Source: Corallococcus terminator (lineage in GTDB: Bacteria; Myxococcota; Myxococcia; Myxococcales; Myxococcaceae). From it: a stretch of 39,163 bases of DNA. The DNA lies in NCBI RefSeq assembly GCF_003611635.1, contig NZ_RAVZ01000044.1:1-39163 (forward strand), in the 5' to 3' direction. The notes below the pieces were generated by a model. That model worked only from the letters and a program-made list of their open reading frames with translations. It had not been told where the DNA came from and did no database searches. The translations under genes and the position numbers were made by a program. How positions within the stretch are numbered: position 1 is the stretch's first letter; every line of letters starts with the position of its first letter. Shown one piece after another: positions 1 to 8,500 of the stretch.

Positions 1-12
1 AAGAGACAGGCG

Positions 13-2241
13 GTGGAGGACGTGGCCTATCCCCGGCGGGCGGTGCGCGCCGCGCTGCTGGGCGTGATGCTGTCGGGCTTCACGTCGATGCTGTACCAGG
101 TGACGTGGATCCGCCTGCTGTCCATCGTCCTGGGGGCGTCCACCTATGCCTTCACCCTCATCCTGACGGCGTTCATCCTGGGCATCGGCCTGGGCAGCTT
201 CTGGCTGATGACGCGCAAGGAGGGTGGGGATTCGCTGAAGCTGTATGGCTGGACGCAGGTGGGGCTGGTGCTGAGCCTCTGCGTGGCCCTGCCGCTGTAC
301 GTGCGGCTGCCGCACCTGTTCCGCTGGTCGGAGTGGATGCTCGCGCGCGAGGTGGAGACGTGGCCGCTGTTCCAGGCCATCACCTTCGGGTTCTGCTGTC
401 TGGTGCTCCTCATCCCCACGTTCATCATGGGCGCGGCCTTCCCGGCCGCCGCGCGGGTGGCCACGGCGAAGGTGTCCGAGGTCGGGCGCCAGTTGGGCGG
501 CGTGTACCTGTGGAACACGGTGGGCACCATCTCTGGCGCCGTGCTGGGCGGCCTGGTGCTGATGCCCTTCTGGGGCATGCAGGGCAACTTCGTCGCGGGG
601 GCGGTGGCGAACCTGCTGGCCGCGGGGCTCGCGTTCGAGGCGACCTCCCACGGGAAGCAGGCCGAGGGCGCGAAGCCCGTGCCGGCGTGGCGGGTGTTCG
701 CGCCGGTGGGCGGGGCGGCGGTGCTGGCGCTGGTCGTGCTGGGCGGGATGCACGGCTGGCCGCAGCGGCTGAGCGACATCGCGGCGATCCGCGTGGACCG
801 CAAGCCCCCGGAGAGCTACGCGACGTTGGTGGAGCGGACCAAGCGGCTCATCCGTCCGCTGTTCTACGCGGACGACACCTTCGCCACGGTGATGGTGGGC
901 GAGGTGTCGAAGGAGAACCTCCGCTTCATGAAGATCAACGGCAAGGTGGACGCCTCCAACGGGGGCGACATCGAGACGCAGGTGGTCGCGGGCCACCTGG
1001 GCGCGCTGCTCCAGCCGCGCGAGCCGCGCAACGTGCTCCTGGTGGGCTCAGGGGCGGCCATCACCGCGGGCAGCGTGCTGGCGCACCCGGTGGAGCGCCT
1101 GGACATGGTGGAGATCTCCCCGGCGGTCATCGAAGGGGCGCGCCTGTTCAAGGCGGACAACCGCAACGCGGTGGATGATCCGCGCACGCACATCCACATC
1201 GACGACGCGAAGACGTTCATGGCGCTGGCGCCCATCAAGTACGACCTCATCGTCAGCGTGCCCTCCAACCCGTGGGTGGCGGGCGTGTCCGGCCTCTTCA
1301 CGCGGGACTTCTTCCAGCTCGTGGACAAGCACCTGGCCGAGGACGGCGTGCTGGTGCAGTGGATCCACACGTACGAGAGCAACCGGGAGCTGGTCCGGCT
1401 GGTGATGCGCACGCTGCGCGACACCTTCCCCCACGCCACCACGTGGCTGGGCCCCGAGGACCTGGTCATGGTGGCCAGCCGCAAGCCGCTGGCCTTCGAC
1501 GCCGCGTCGGTCGCCGCGCGCATGGCCCGGCCGGAGGTGAAGGCGGACCTGGAGCGGGTGGACATCAAGGACCTGTTCGCGCTGCTGTCCAAGCAGCTGC
1601 ACAGCGACGCCGGGCAGAAGGAGTTCGCGGGGGAGGGGCCCATCAACACGGATGACCACAACCTGCTGGAGTACGCCTCGCCGGTGGCCTTCTTCCTGTC
1701 GCAGTTGGACGTGCGGGTGAAGGACGAGCGCCGGGCGCCGGACTCGGGCCCCGGGTTGCTGCTGCACGACTACGTGCGCCAGCACCCGCCCACCGCGGAG
1801 CAGGCCGCGGGGCTGTACCGCAACATCGAGCGCTATCACGCGGAGAAGGATCCGCTGGTGCGCGGCGTGGCGACGCTGTGGCACTCGCTGGCGCCGGAGG
1901 ATCCCGCCGCGGTGCTCGCGCTGGGCAAGGCGCTGGTGGCGCAGGGCGAGCTGAGTGTGGCGGCGACGCTGTTGGAGCCGGAGGTGGCCAAGGGAGGCCG
2001 TTCTCCGGAGCTGACGACGGCCTACCTCAAGCTGGTGGCGGCCCGGGCCTGGGCGGCACGGACGGTGTGGACGCCCCGGAACGACGACGTCGCCATCGCG
2101 CTGGCCCGGGAGGTGGTGCCTCGCCACCCGCAGGATGCGAAGCTCCAGAAGGCCTACAAGGAGTTCTGCGAGGCCATGCCCCGGGCCGCGTGTGATCCGA
2201 AGGCTTCCGTGGTGCCGACGGCGGCCCCTGGAGGGCCGTGA
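13..2241 (+). CDS. Membrane-anchored spermidine synthase-like protein (possibly 5' partial)
   Basis: About seven hydrophobic segments fill the first ~250 residues, followed by a Rossmann-type methyltransferase/spermidine synthase fold (~residues 285-560) and an alpha-helical, TPR-like tail. The domain order is that of the fused-transporter/spermidine-synthase family. The nucleotide-binding strand is recognisable (LLVGSGAAITAG, ~341-352), but the family's GGGDGG motif is not conserved. The catalytic-loop Asp expected near YDLIVSVPSNPW (410-421) is also absent, so spermidine synthesis is doubtful. The first usable start is GTG at 13, preceded by a weak GACAGG. The frame stays open to the window edge, so the true start may lie further upstream. 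The fold assignment is good; the substrate is unknown. Confidence 0.8.
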   Translation: MEDVAYPRRAVRAALLGVMLSGFTSMLYQVTWIRLLSIVLGASTYAFTLILTAFILGIGLGSFWLMTRKEGGDSLKLYGWTQVGLVLSLCVALPLYVRLPHLFRWSEWMLAREVETWPLFQAITFGFCCLVLLIPTFIMGAAFPAAARVATAKVSEVGRQLGGVYLWNTVGTISGAVLGGLVLMPFWGMQGNFVAGAVANLLAAGLAFEATSHGKQAEGAKPVPAWRVFAPVGGAAVLALVVLGGMHGWPQRLSDIAAIRVDRKPPESYATLVERTKRLIRPLFYADDTFATVMVGEVSKENLRFMKINGKVDASNGGDIETQVVAGHLGALLQPREPRNVLLVGSGAAITAGSVLAHPVERLDMVEISPAVIEGARLFKADNRNAVDDPRTHIHIDDAKTFMALAPIKYDLIVSVPSNPWVAGVSGLFTRDFFQLVDKHLAEDGVLVQWIHTYESNRELVRLVMRTLRDTFPHATTWLGPEDLVMVASRKPLAFDAASVAARMARPEVKADLERVDIKDLFALLSKQLHSDAGQKEFAGEGPINTDDHNLLEYASPVAFFLSQLDVRVKDERRAPDSGPGLLLHDYVRQHPPTAEQAAGLYRNIERYHAEKDPLVRGVATLWHSLAPEDPAAVLALGKALVAQGELSVAATLLEPEVAKGGRSPELTTAYLKLVAARAWAARTVWTPRNDDVAIALAREVVPRHPQDAKLQKAYKEFCEAMPRAACDPKASVVPTAAPGGP

Positions 2242-2412
2242 AACACCCGTGCGAAGGCCTTGAGTGGGTCCAGGTGGCTGGAATCACTGGATCCACCCCC
2301 CATCCTCCCGATGACGGATGGAGGTTCGTGTGGGATCCTTCTACTGTCCGTTTCGACCCTGACGTTCGCAGGGTGAGTTTTTCACCGCTGCAAGACCCCT
2401 GGAGAGACCCCC

Positions 2413-2676
2413 ATGAACACGATCGCGAAGAAGAAGAACCAGCTCCGTAAGGCCCGTGGCCAGGGCATGACCGAGTACATCATCATCGTCGCCCTGATCG
2501 CGATCGCGGCCATCGGCGTCATCACGCTCTTCGGCGACAACATCCGCAAGCTGTTCGGCGCGTCCGCGGCGGCCCTCGCCGGCAAGGACAACGTCGAGAA
2601 CGACGGCCAGGAAGCGTCGGACCAGTTGAAGAAGAAGACGATGAAGACGTTCGGCCAGAACAACACGTACAACTGA
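2413..2676 (+). CDS. Flp-type (class IVb) pilin-like small protein
   Basis: An 87-residue protein with a basic N-terminus, then G-QGMTEY followed by a single ~20-residue hydrophobic helix and a hydrophilic tail. This is the layout of Flp/Tad prepilins, which are cut after the Gly by a TadV-type peptidase; Glu at +5 of the mature form is the conserved pilin residue. The tail after the helix is longer and more charged than in classical Flp pilins. An SD-like GGAGAG precedes the ATG. The gene is monocistronic, with a strong hairpin terminator 60 bp downstream, and no Tad assembly genes are nearby. It may be assembled by a machine encoded elsewhere or be a pilin-like membrane peptide. Confidence 0.75.
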   Translation: MNTIAKKKNQLRKARGQGMTEYIIIVALIAIAAIGVITLFGDNIRKLFGASAAALAGKDNVENDGQEASDQLKKKTMKTFGQNNTYN

Positions 2677-2737
2677 GCCGCGACCCGGTTCCGCTGGGGG
2701 GCTTCGGCCGCCCTCGCGTCGCCAGGTGCTTCTCGTG

Positions 2738-2775
2738 AATGGCAGGTCCTTCCACTTGGAAGGGCCTGCCATTTT
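2738..2775 (+). terminator. Strong intrinsic terminator after the pilin-like gene
   Basis: A 16-bp stem (2738-2753 with 2758-2773), one G:U pair, ACTT loop, followed by TT-C-ATTTTC. It lies between the pilin-like gene and the convergent membrane-protein gene and could stop transcription from both sides. Confidence 0.85.
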
Positions 2776-2821
2776 CATTTTCGCGGCGGTGGGGCGGGCC
2801 CGGCCCCTTGAGCCTTGCGGC

Positions 2822-4021
2822 CTACCGCGCTCCGGCTGCGGGGCTCGGTGAAGCGTTGGAGAGGCCCAGGCGGCGCAGCATCACCTGCCGGATGGAGGGG
2901 ATGCGGAAGCGGAAGATGAAGGCATCCGCGTAGTAGTGGGCGAGCACCACCGCGAAGCCCAGGGACGTCAGGCCGCGAAGCAGGGGATGTGACAGCGCGC
3001 CGCTGCCGATGCTGAGCGAGCCCTTCACGGGCCCATCCAGCAGGAAGCCGTGCACCACGCCCAGCGCGAGCAGCGGGAGCATGGCCAGGACCATGGCGGG
3101 CCAGATGAACGCGCGGCGCAGGCGGGGCGCGTCGCCTTCGCGCGGCTCCAGCATGCGCGCGCTGAGCATGTAGTACTCCAGCCCGTGCATGCCCGGCAGC
3201 ATCACGTAGCCCCATTCGGGGGCCACGAGCGCCAGGCCCGTCGCCGTGGCCATGCCCAGGAGGTAGAGCACCTTGGGGCCGCTGGCGGTGCCGGAGCGCA
3301 GCACGGAGCGGAACAGCAGCAGGAAGTAGCCCAGCCACAGGGCGATGAGCACGGGCAGCATCTGCCAAGGCAGCACGCGGCCCTGGCCCACATCCAGGTA
3401 GGCGCTGGCGTTGGGCGCGGCGGACTCCGCGACGAAGAAGATGCGCACGAGCAGGATGGACAGGAGCAGCGGGACGTAGAGCTGCTGCAACCTGCGCTCA
3501 AGTGCAGTGGGGGGCGCGAGGCCCGCCTGTCCGCCGCGCAGGCCGTGCAGCGACCACAGGCCCCGGTGCTGCGACAGGGTGTGGTGCATGCCGAAGACGT
3601 TGAAGATGACGGCGACGGCGAAGGTGTGGATGGAGCGGTCGGCGTAGAACGTGAAGAAGAACCCCGCGCCCACCGCGAGCATGGCGAGCGTGCCCGCGAG
3701 GATGTTCCGGGGCTGGCGGGGGGCGGCGGTGAGCACGTCCCGGTGCACGCCGAAGAGCAGGAACGTGAGCACCACGTGGGTGGCGTTGCCGAGGATGTTC
3801 TGGGCGGTCCAGGACATCAGCCGGTGGGCCCCATCCGAGGACGCGGGCGCCAGGAACGCGCTGGCCCCGGCGGCGCAGAGGGTGAGGGCCAGGGGGATGG
3901 CGAGGATGGCCAGGTCGGCCCCGGGAGAGAACAGCCACAGGCGGCGGAAGCGCAGCGAGCCGGGCACGGCCGGCGCGTCCTGCTGCGGGGAGGTGGCGAC
4001 TCCGGGGCTGAGCGGTGTCAT
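2822..4021 (-). CDS. Polytopic membrane protein with conserved-looking His motifs
   Basis: I do not recognise the family with certainty. The 399 residues contain roughly nine to ten hydrophobic segments. His-rich stretches sit at or near membrane boundaries: GNATHVVLTFLLFGVHRD, GMHHTLSQHRGLWSLH, PGMHGLEYYM and a C-terminal HYYADAFIFRFR. This spacing recalls membrane di-metal or haem-binding proteins (for example Brp/Blh-like carotenoid oxygenases), but that is inference only. The ATG at 4021 is only 9 nt from a TATACT -10 element and has no visible SD, so the message may be leaderless. The gene converges on the pilin-like gene. Confidence 0.75.
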   Translation of the reverse strand: MTPLSPGVATSPQQDAPAVPGSLRFRRLWLFSPGADLAILAIPLALTLCAAGASAFLAPASSDGAHRLMSWTAQNILGNATHVVLTFLLFGVHRDVLTAAPRQPRNILAGTLAMLAVGAGFFFTFYADRSIHTFAVAVIFNVFGMHHTLSQHRGLWSLHGLRGGQAGLAPPTALERRLQQLYVPLLLSILLVRIFFVAESAAPNASAYLDVGQGRVLPWQMLPVLIALWLGYFLLLFRSVLRSGTASGPKVLYLLGMATATGLALVAPEWGYVMLPGMHGLEYYMLSARMLEPREGDAPRLRRAFIWPAMVLAMLPLLALGVVHGFLLDGPVKGSLSIGSGALSHPLLRGLTSLGFAVVLAHYYADAFIFRFRIPSIRQVMLRRLGLSNASPSPAAGAR

Positions 4022-4306
4022 GGCGCGGGGAGTATAGCGGGGCCCCGGGGTCCCCAGAACCCCGGTGGTCCCTGCTGCCCTGCCCGCTGGCCGGGCCGGG
4101 GCCGGGTCCCTGGGAACCGGGCACGGGAGAAATCACGTACGCAGGGTCCGGATTGTCACTGCAAGTGCTTGCGGTGTGGAGGTCAAATTTGGCATGCACC
4201 GAAATGAAAGGGCATTCCTTGCGTCAAGTACCTGACAAAAGATAGAGAATGACCATTCCCGCGTTTCGCCACCGGGAGTGGGGTTTCTTGCAAGAGGGAG
4301 GGGCGA
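4022..4306. other. Divergent intergenic region, 285 bp
   Basis: The left part is GC-rich and includes the membrane-protein promoter. The right part (from ~4130) is distinctly richer in A+T than its surroundings and probably holds the promoter of the lipoprotein/RHS cassette. TTGCGT...GATAGA around 4218-4248 is the best weak candidate. No gene or RNA was recognised. Confidence 0.4.
4031..4059 (-). promoter_or_regulatory. Candidate promoter for the polytopic membrane protein
   Basis: On the minus strand, a -10 TATACT (4031-4036) sits 17 nt from a weak -35 TTCTGG (4054-4059). The predicted start of transcription is within about 3 nt of the ATG at 4021. Confidence 0.45.
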
Positions 4307-4687
4307 TTGTTTTTCCGGTCCTGGGTATGGGGTGTGTTGGTGGCAGGGGGCCTGCTGGTGGCCTGCAACGAGGCACCACCTCCCGTGCAAGCCGAGGTCG
4401 CGGCGTCCCCTGAGAAGGTCTTCGGCGAGCACCGGCAATCGCAAGCGGTCGCGGCCACGAAGGAAGTGGGTGAGGACTGCGCTGCGGGGGGCGCGTCCGC
4501 CTGCCGCTCCAATCTCTGCCTTCACACCCAGCCAGCGCCCGGATTGGGGCTGATCTGCTCCAGGCCCTGTCAGGTGGAGGGCAACTGCCCCGCTGGCTGG
4601 CGATGCGCCTCGGTTCATCCGAACGCAGGGGCTTCGTTCTGCGTTCCGCCTCAGGGCTGGTCCGCGCATCCTGCGGCCGAGCGATAG
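4307..4687 (+). CDS. Cys-rich lipoprotein, first gene of the RHS cassette
   Basis: A TTG start at 4307 is chosen because it gives a complete lipoprotein signal peptide (hydrophobic core ending in LLVAC, lipobox) and has a strong GAGGGAGGGG just upstream. After the lipidated Cys comes a low-complexity linker. Then follows a module of eight Cys (ECGxx-like spacing: DC...AC...LC...IC...PC...NC...RC...FC) of the kind common in secreted myxobacterial lipoproteins, probably four disulfides. It ends 6 nt before the TolB-like gene, so the two are likely co-transcribed. The function is unknown; an envelope accessory to the downstream RHS protein is an inference from position. Confidence 0.75.
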   Translation: MFFRSWVWGVLVAGGLLVACNEAPPPVQAEVAASPEKVFGEHRQSQAVAATKEVGEDCAAGGASACRSNLCLHTQPAPGLGLICSRPCQVEGNCPAGWRCASVHPNAGASFCVPPQGWSAHPAAER

Positions 4688-4693
4688 GACTTC

Positions 4694-5551
4694 ATGTTCG
4701 CCCACATCCTGATGCTTCTCCTGGTGGCTGCGCCCCCAGCAGTCCCCGGTGTGTCTTCACCCCGCTATCTGGTCTTTGGCAGGGGAGGGGACTGGGTGGC
4801 CTTGGAGGTCGCCACCGGCAAGCCCGAGCGCATTCGCGTTCCGTCTTCCTCCGGGGCCAGGACCCTCGCGCTTTCCCCGGACGGCCAGCATGTCGTCTTC
4901 ACCACGTACGAGGAAGGGGCGCTAAACGACCTGATGTACCGGTGGGATTGGAGGACGAAGGCCGCCCCGGTACGCATCGGGAATGAGCGGGGGTTCCATG
5001 CCGACCCCGCCATCAGTCCTGATGGGCAGTGGGTCTACTTCGCGCACCACCCGCGCAAAGGTGGGCCGCCGGGACAGCATGAGGAGCGGGCGAATGCGCA
5101 GTTGTACCGGGTGAGGATGGACGGCACCCAGCTCACGGCGCTCACGGATGAGCCTGGCTGTCACCTGCGCCCCTCCTTCCGGCCGGATGGGGAGCTTGTC
5201 TACGTCCACACGACGTGCAGTGCGACCACGAAGACCCTGCACTTGATGCGCGAAGGGCAGCCCGCATCCGGGCCCCTGGTGTCTGGCAACCTGAACGAGC
5301 CGTCCTTCGCCCCTGATGGCCGGCGGTTGGTCTTCGTCGAGCGCGAGGATGCGGACGCGGTCCTGAAGGAATGGATTACCGCAGGGCGTCCTCCCAAGAC
5401 CCTCCACCGGTTTCGCTTGTCGGACAGTTCTAATGCGCGGGTGCAGTACGGAGCCACGGCCCGCGAACTCTATTTCCAGGACGACGATGCCGTCATGCGG
5501 CTCGTGGGTCCGAAAGTCACCCGACTCTTCTTCTTTGCGAGCGTCCCATGA
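4694..5551 (+). CDS. TolB-like/PD40 beta-propeller protein
   Basis: A 285-residue protein with an N-terminal hydrophobic signal segment (MFAHILMLLLVAAPPAVPG). At least four PD40/WD40-like blades follow, each with the x-SPDG- or x-PDG- turn and a following V-(V/F/Y)-F strand: LALSPDGQHVVF, PAISPDGQWVYF, PSFRPDGELVYV and PSFAPDGRRLVF. It is shorter than full TolB and lacks its N-terminal domain. The stop overlaps the RHS start (ATGA at 5548-5551), which points to translational coupling. It is predicted to be a periplasmic or surface scaffold. Its partnership with the RHS protein is inferred only from gene order. Confidence 0.8.
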   Translation: MFAHILMLLLVAAPPAVPGVSSPRYLVFGRGGDWVALEVATGKPERIRVPSSSGARTLALSPDGQHVVFTTYEEGALNDLMYRWDWRTKAAPVRIGNERGFHADPAISPDGQWVYFAHHPRKGGPPGQHEERANAQLYRVRMDGTQLTALTDEPGCHLRPSFRPDGELVYVHTTCSATTKTLHLMREGQPASGPLVSGNLNEPSFAPDGRRLVFVEREDADAVLKEWITAGRPPKTLHRFRLSDSSNARVQYGATARELYFQDDDAVMRLVGPKVTRLFFFASVP

Positions 5552-8500
5552 GAGCTCTGATTCGACTCACGCTGTTGCTGGCGATGGCGGGGGCCACTTC
5601 GGCCCACGCCCAGTTCTGCCCGGCCAACGTCATTCCCCGGTGTGACAGCCCTCAGGGCAATCCCAATGCATCGGGGCCTGCTGTTCCCAAGGCGCCGGGA
5701 GGGCCGGGCTTCTTTGGCGACCCGGTCAGTGTCGCGGATGGTTACAACTACCTTCGCGAAGTGGACTTCGAACTGCCCCTGAGCCAGGGCAGTCTTCCCT
5801 TCATCCGGATGTATACGACGAAGGCTGGCTCGTATCTCTACGGAGGGACGTCGGGCCTTGAGAGCTTCCTCCCTGGCTCCTTTGGCGCGCCGGACGCTGG
5901 CAGACCTCATAACTACATGGGCCGCCCATTCGGTTCGCACCGCACGAATCAATCCAGTCTCAACTGGTGGCATAACTTCTACAGCGCGGTGTTGATGTCC
6001 TCGGCAACTGCTACCGAGGCTGTGATTCGCGACGTCGATGGGCACCTGAATTCGATGACGTTGAGTACGAAGCCCGCGCCTTCGGGTGCGTGGTATGTCA
6101 ATCACAATAATGAGGGCAATCGGGATAGGCTCTGGCGCGATACCGCCCCGGATGGGGGTTGGCCTGAACAGTTTGTCTTCTATCGTGAGGGCAGCGGGCG
6201 GTATGTCTATGACGCTGTCTATGTCCAGCCCAGGACGAATCAGCCGCGTCACTACTTCCTGAGTCGTATCGAGGACTCAGAATATGCCCCTGCGGGAACC
6301 TCCGAGGTTCCTCGCGCGGTATTGGAGTATGCGTTGCCGTCCACGGACGGAGGGACCCTGGCGGATCCGGATTGTTTCACGGGCGCTGCCGGGACAGAGC
6401 CAGGTGTGCCCTACCTCAAGACCATCACGACCCGGGATGGCGCGAAGGTTCACTTCTACTACCGACAGGTCCTGGGGACATTCACGGGGAAATTCGAGTG
6501 CGTCCTGGATCACATCTCCCTGGAGGACTCTTCAGATGGAGGTGTTTCGGAGAAGGTCCTGGTCGAATACTCCTATATTTCGAACAAGAATGAACTCTCC
6601 GAGGTGAAGTATCCCCAGACAGGAGGGGGGCGGAAATACGTTTATACCTATGCCTCGCCCATTGCGACCTACGACGTCTATGAGAATGGCGTCCTGAAGG
6701 CAAAGCACACCTGGGCCAGCAGTGAGCTGGACGCATTGCGTGACGAAGCCGAGGGGCGTGATTATGCCATCTCACTCGTGCCCGATCTCGCCGCGGAGCG
6801 GGACGTGTGCACCGCCTCCATTGGTTCTGGAAATCGGACCCGTGAGTTCGCGGACTCAAAGGTAGGTCTGGGGACGGGCGCGACGGGAACGAGCACCTTC
6901 ACGTCGCGGTTCATCTCAGCGCCCGCCTACTATTCGGCCCAGACGTGGCGGCTCCACACGGTGAAGGAGCGGTGCGATGGTACCTCCTGTCCGGGTGTTG
7001 TTCCTGGCACGGAGCGCTGGGAATACCAATGCGGTCCTTACGACAACACCGCACTGCCGGCCATGCCCAGGGCGCACAAGGACCTTCGTGATAGCTGGAC
7101 GCTCTACAATCACGTCAACCCTGATGCAGGTGTCGCGGAAGCACAGGGCGTGCCTCTGCGGCACGTCAAGGAACTCACCCAGGTCACCGAAGGGGCCAGT
7201 GCGCTGGCGGGGACAGGGGGCATGGCGGAGCTTCGTTACGCCTACACCTACGGTGGACCCGGACGCTCGCTGCGCGCCTTCGAGCAATTGCTCGAACGCG
7301 AAGAAGTGGCCAGCGTGCTGGCACCCTCGGGGACGGCGGATCCCAAGGCGCGCACGCAATTCGTCTATGATTCCGTGACGAACCGGCTGAATGCGACCTT
7401 CAGGACCGGCTGGACGCAGGTGCGAGACTCGTCTGGCGCTTGGCAGGTGGAGAAGCGTCGCGTGGCGCTGTTCAACTTCCGTGCGAATCAGTGCGGCGGC
7501 GTGGGGCCCGAGGACTCCCAGGGCCGCGTGTTGGAAGTGCATGGGCCGTGTCTGGTCGACGCGACCGCTGCGGATGTTTCAACGATTACGGACTGCCCGT
7601 CCACGACGCCGTTCCCGGTGACGAAGTACGAGTACTGGCCCCGGACGGATGTGGAGAACCACCGGAACAGGCTCAAGAAGGAGTCGGTGTTCCCGGGGGG
7701 CTGCGGCGGGAGCACGTCGCTGGACACGCACTACCTGGAGTACGACGTCTTCGGCAACGCCACCCGGATCCAAGACTCCAACGGGGGGATTATCACGCGA
7801 GAGTTCAACCAGGACCTGCTCTCGAAGCAGAGCGTGGTGGATGGCGTGACGACCACCACGACGGAACTGACGTACGACCAGGGGCGGATCAAGGCGATCA
7901 AGCATCCCCAGGGCAACTACGACGTCTTCTGCTACCGGACGGGAACGACCTCGGGATGCTCGGGCGGGACGCTCACGAAGCTGCTTCAGTGGAAGGCGAC
8001 CGCCGCGGATGCCACGGGTTCATCCTGGTCGGAGCGGGTGGATTACGCCTACTGGCCGGATGAGACGGTCAAGTCGGAGACGTTCCTTTCCTGGACGGGA
8101 AGCACTGGCCAGACGCGCAGGGTGAAGACCTATGCAGTGGACGCCCGACGGCATCCCACCTTCGAGGGATTGGGCCCTTCTCCATCGCCTGTCCAGACGG
8201 CCCGGGTGTTCGATGGCAATGGCAACCTGACGGGCCTGGGATTCCCCTCCAATGCGCCGCCGGCCGTCTGCGGCGGGGTGAATCCGGATGGCTCACCGAC
8301 TTCGACCCTCTGCACCGCCATGGGATATGACCGGCTGGATCGGTTGACCAAGGTCGATGAGTTCCCGACGTCCGGGAGCAACCAGCGCACGTGCTTCACG
8401 CACGACGTGCAGAACAACGTCACCTCGGTGCGGTCCGGGTGCGCCGTGGCGACTGGTTCGAATGATTGCTCGACGTGCAGTGCCTCGGTTCCGGCCTCCA

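Noticed and set aside
3050-4207. Long open frames antisense to the membrane protein, arg genes, kinases and clpB
   Set aside because: They are mirror frames produced by high GC at third positions of real genes; their translations are Arg/Ala/Gly/His-rich without family motifs.
4190-4215. Sigma-54 promoter around TTGGCATGCACC
   Set aside because: The GG and GC elements do not have the required spacing and the second element lacks TTGC.
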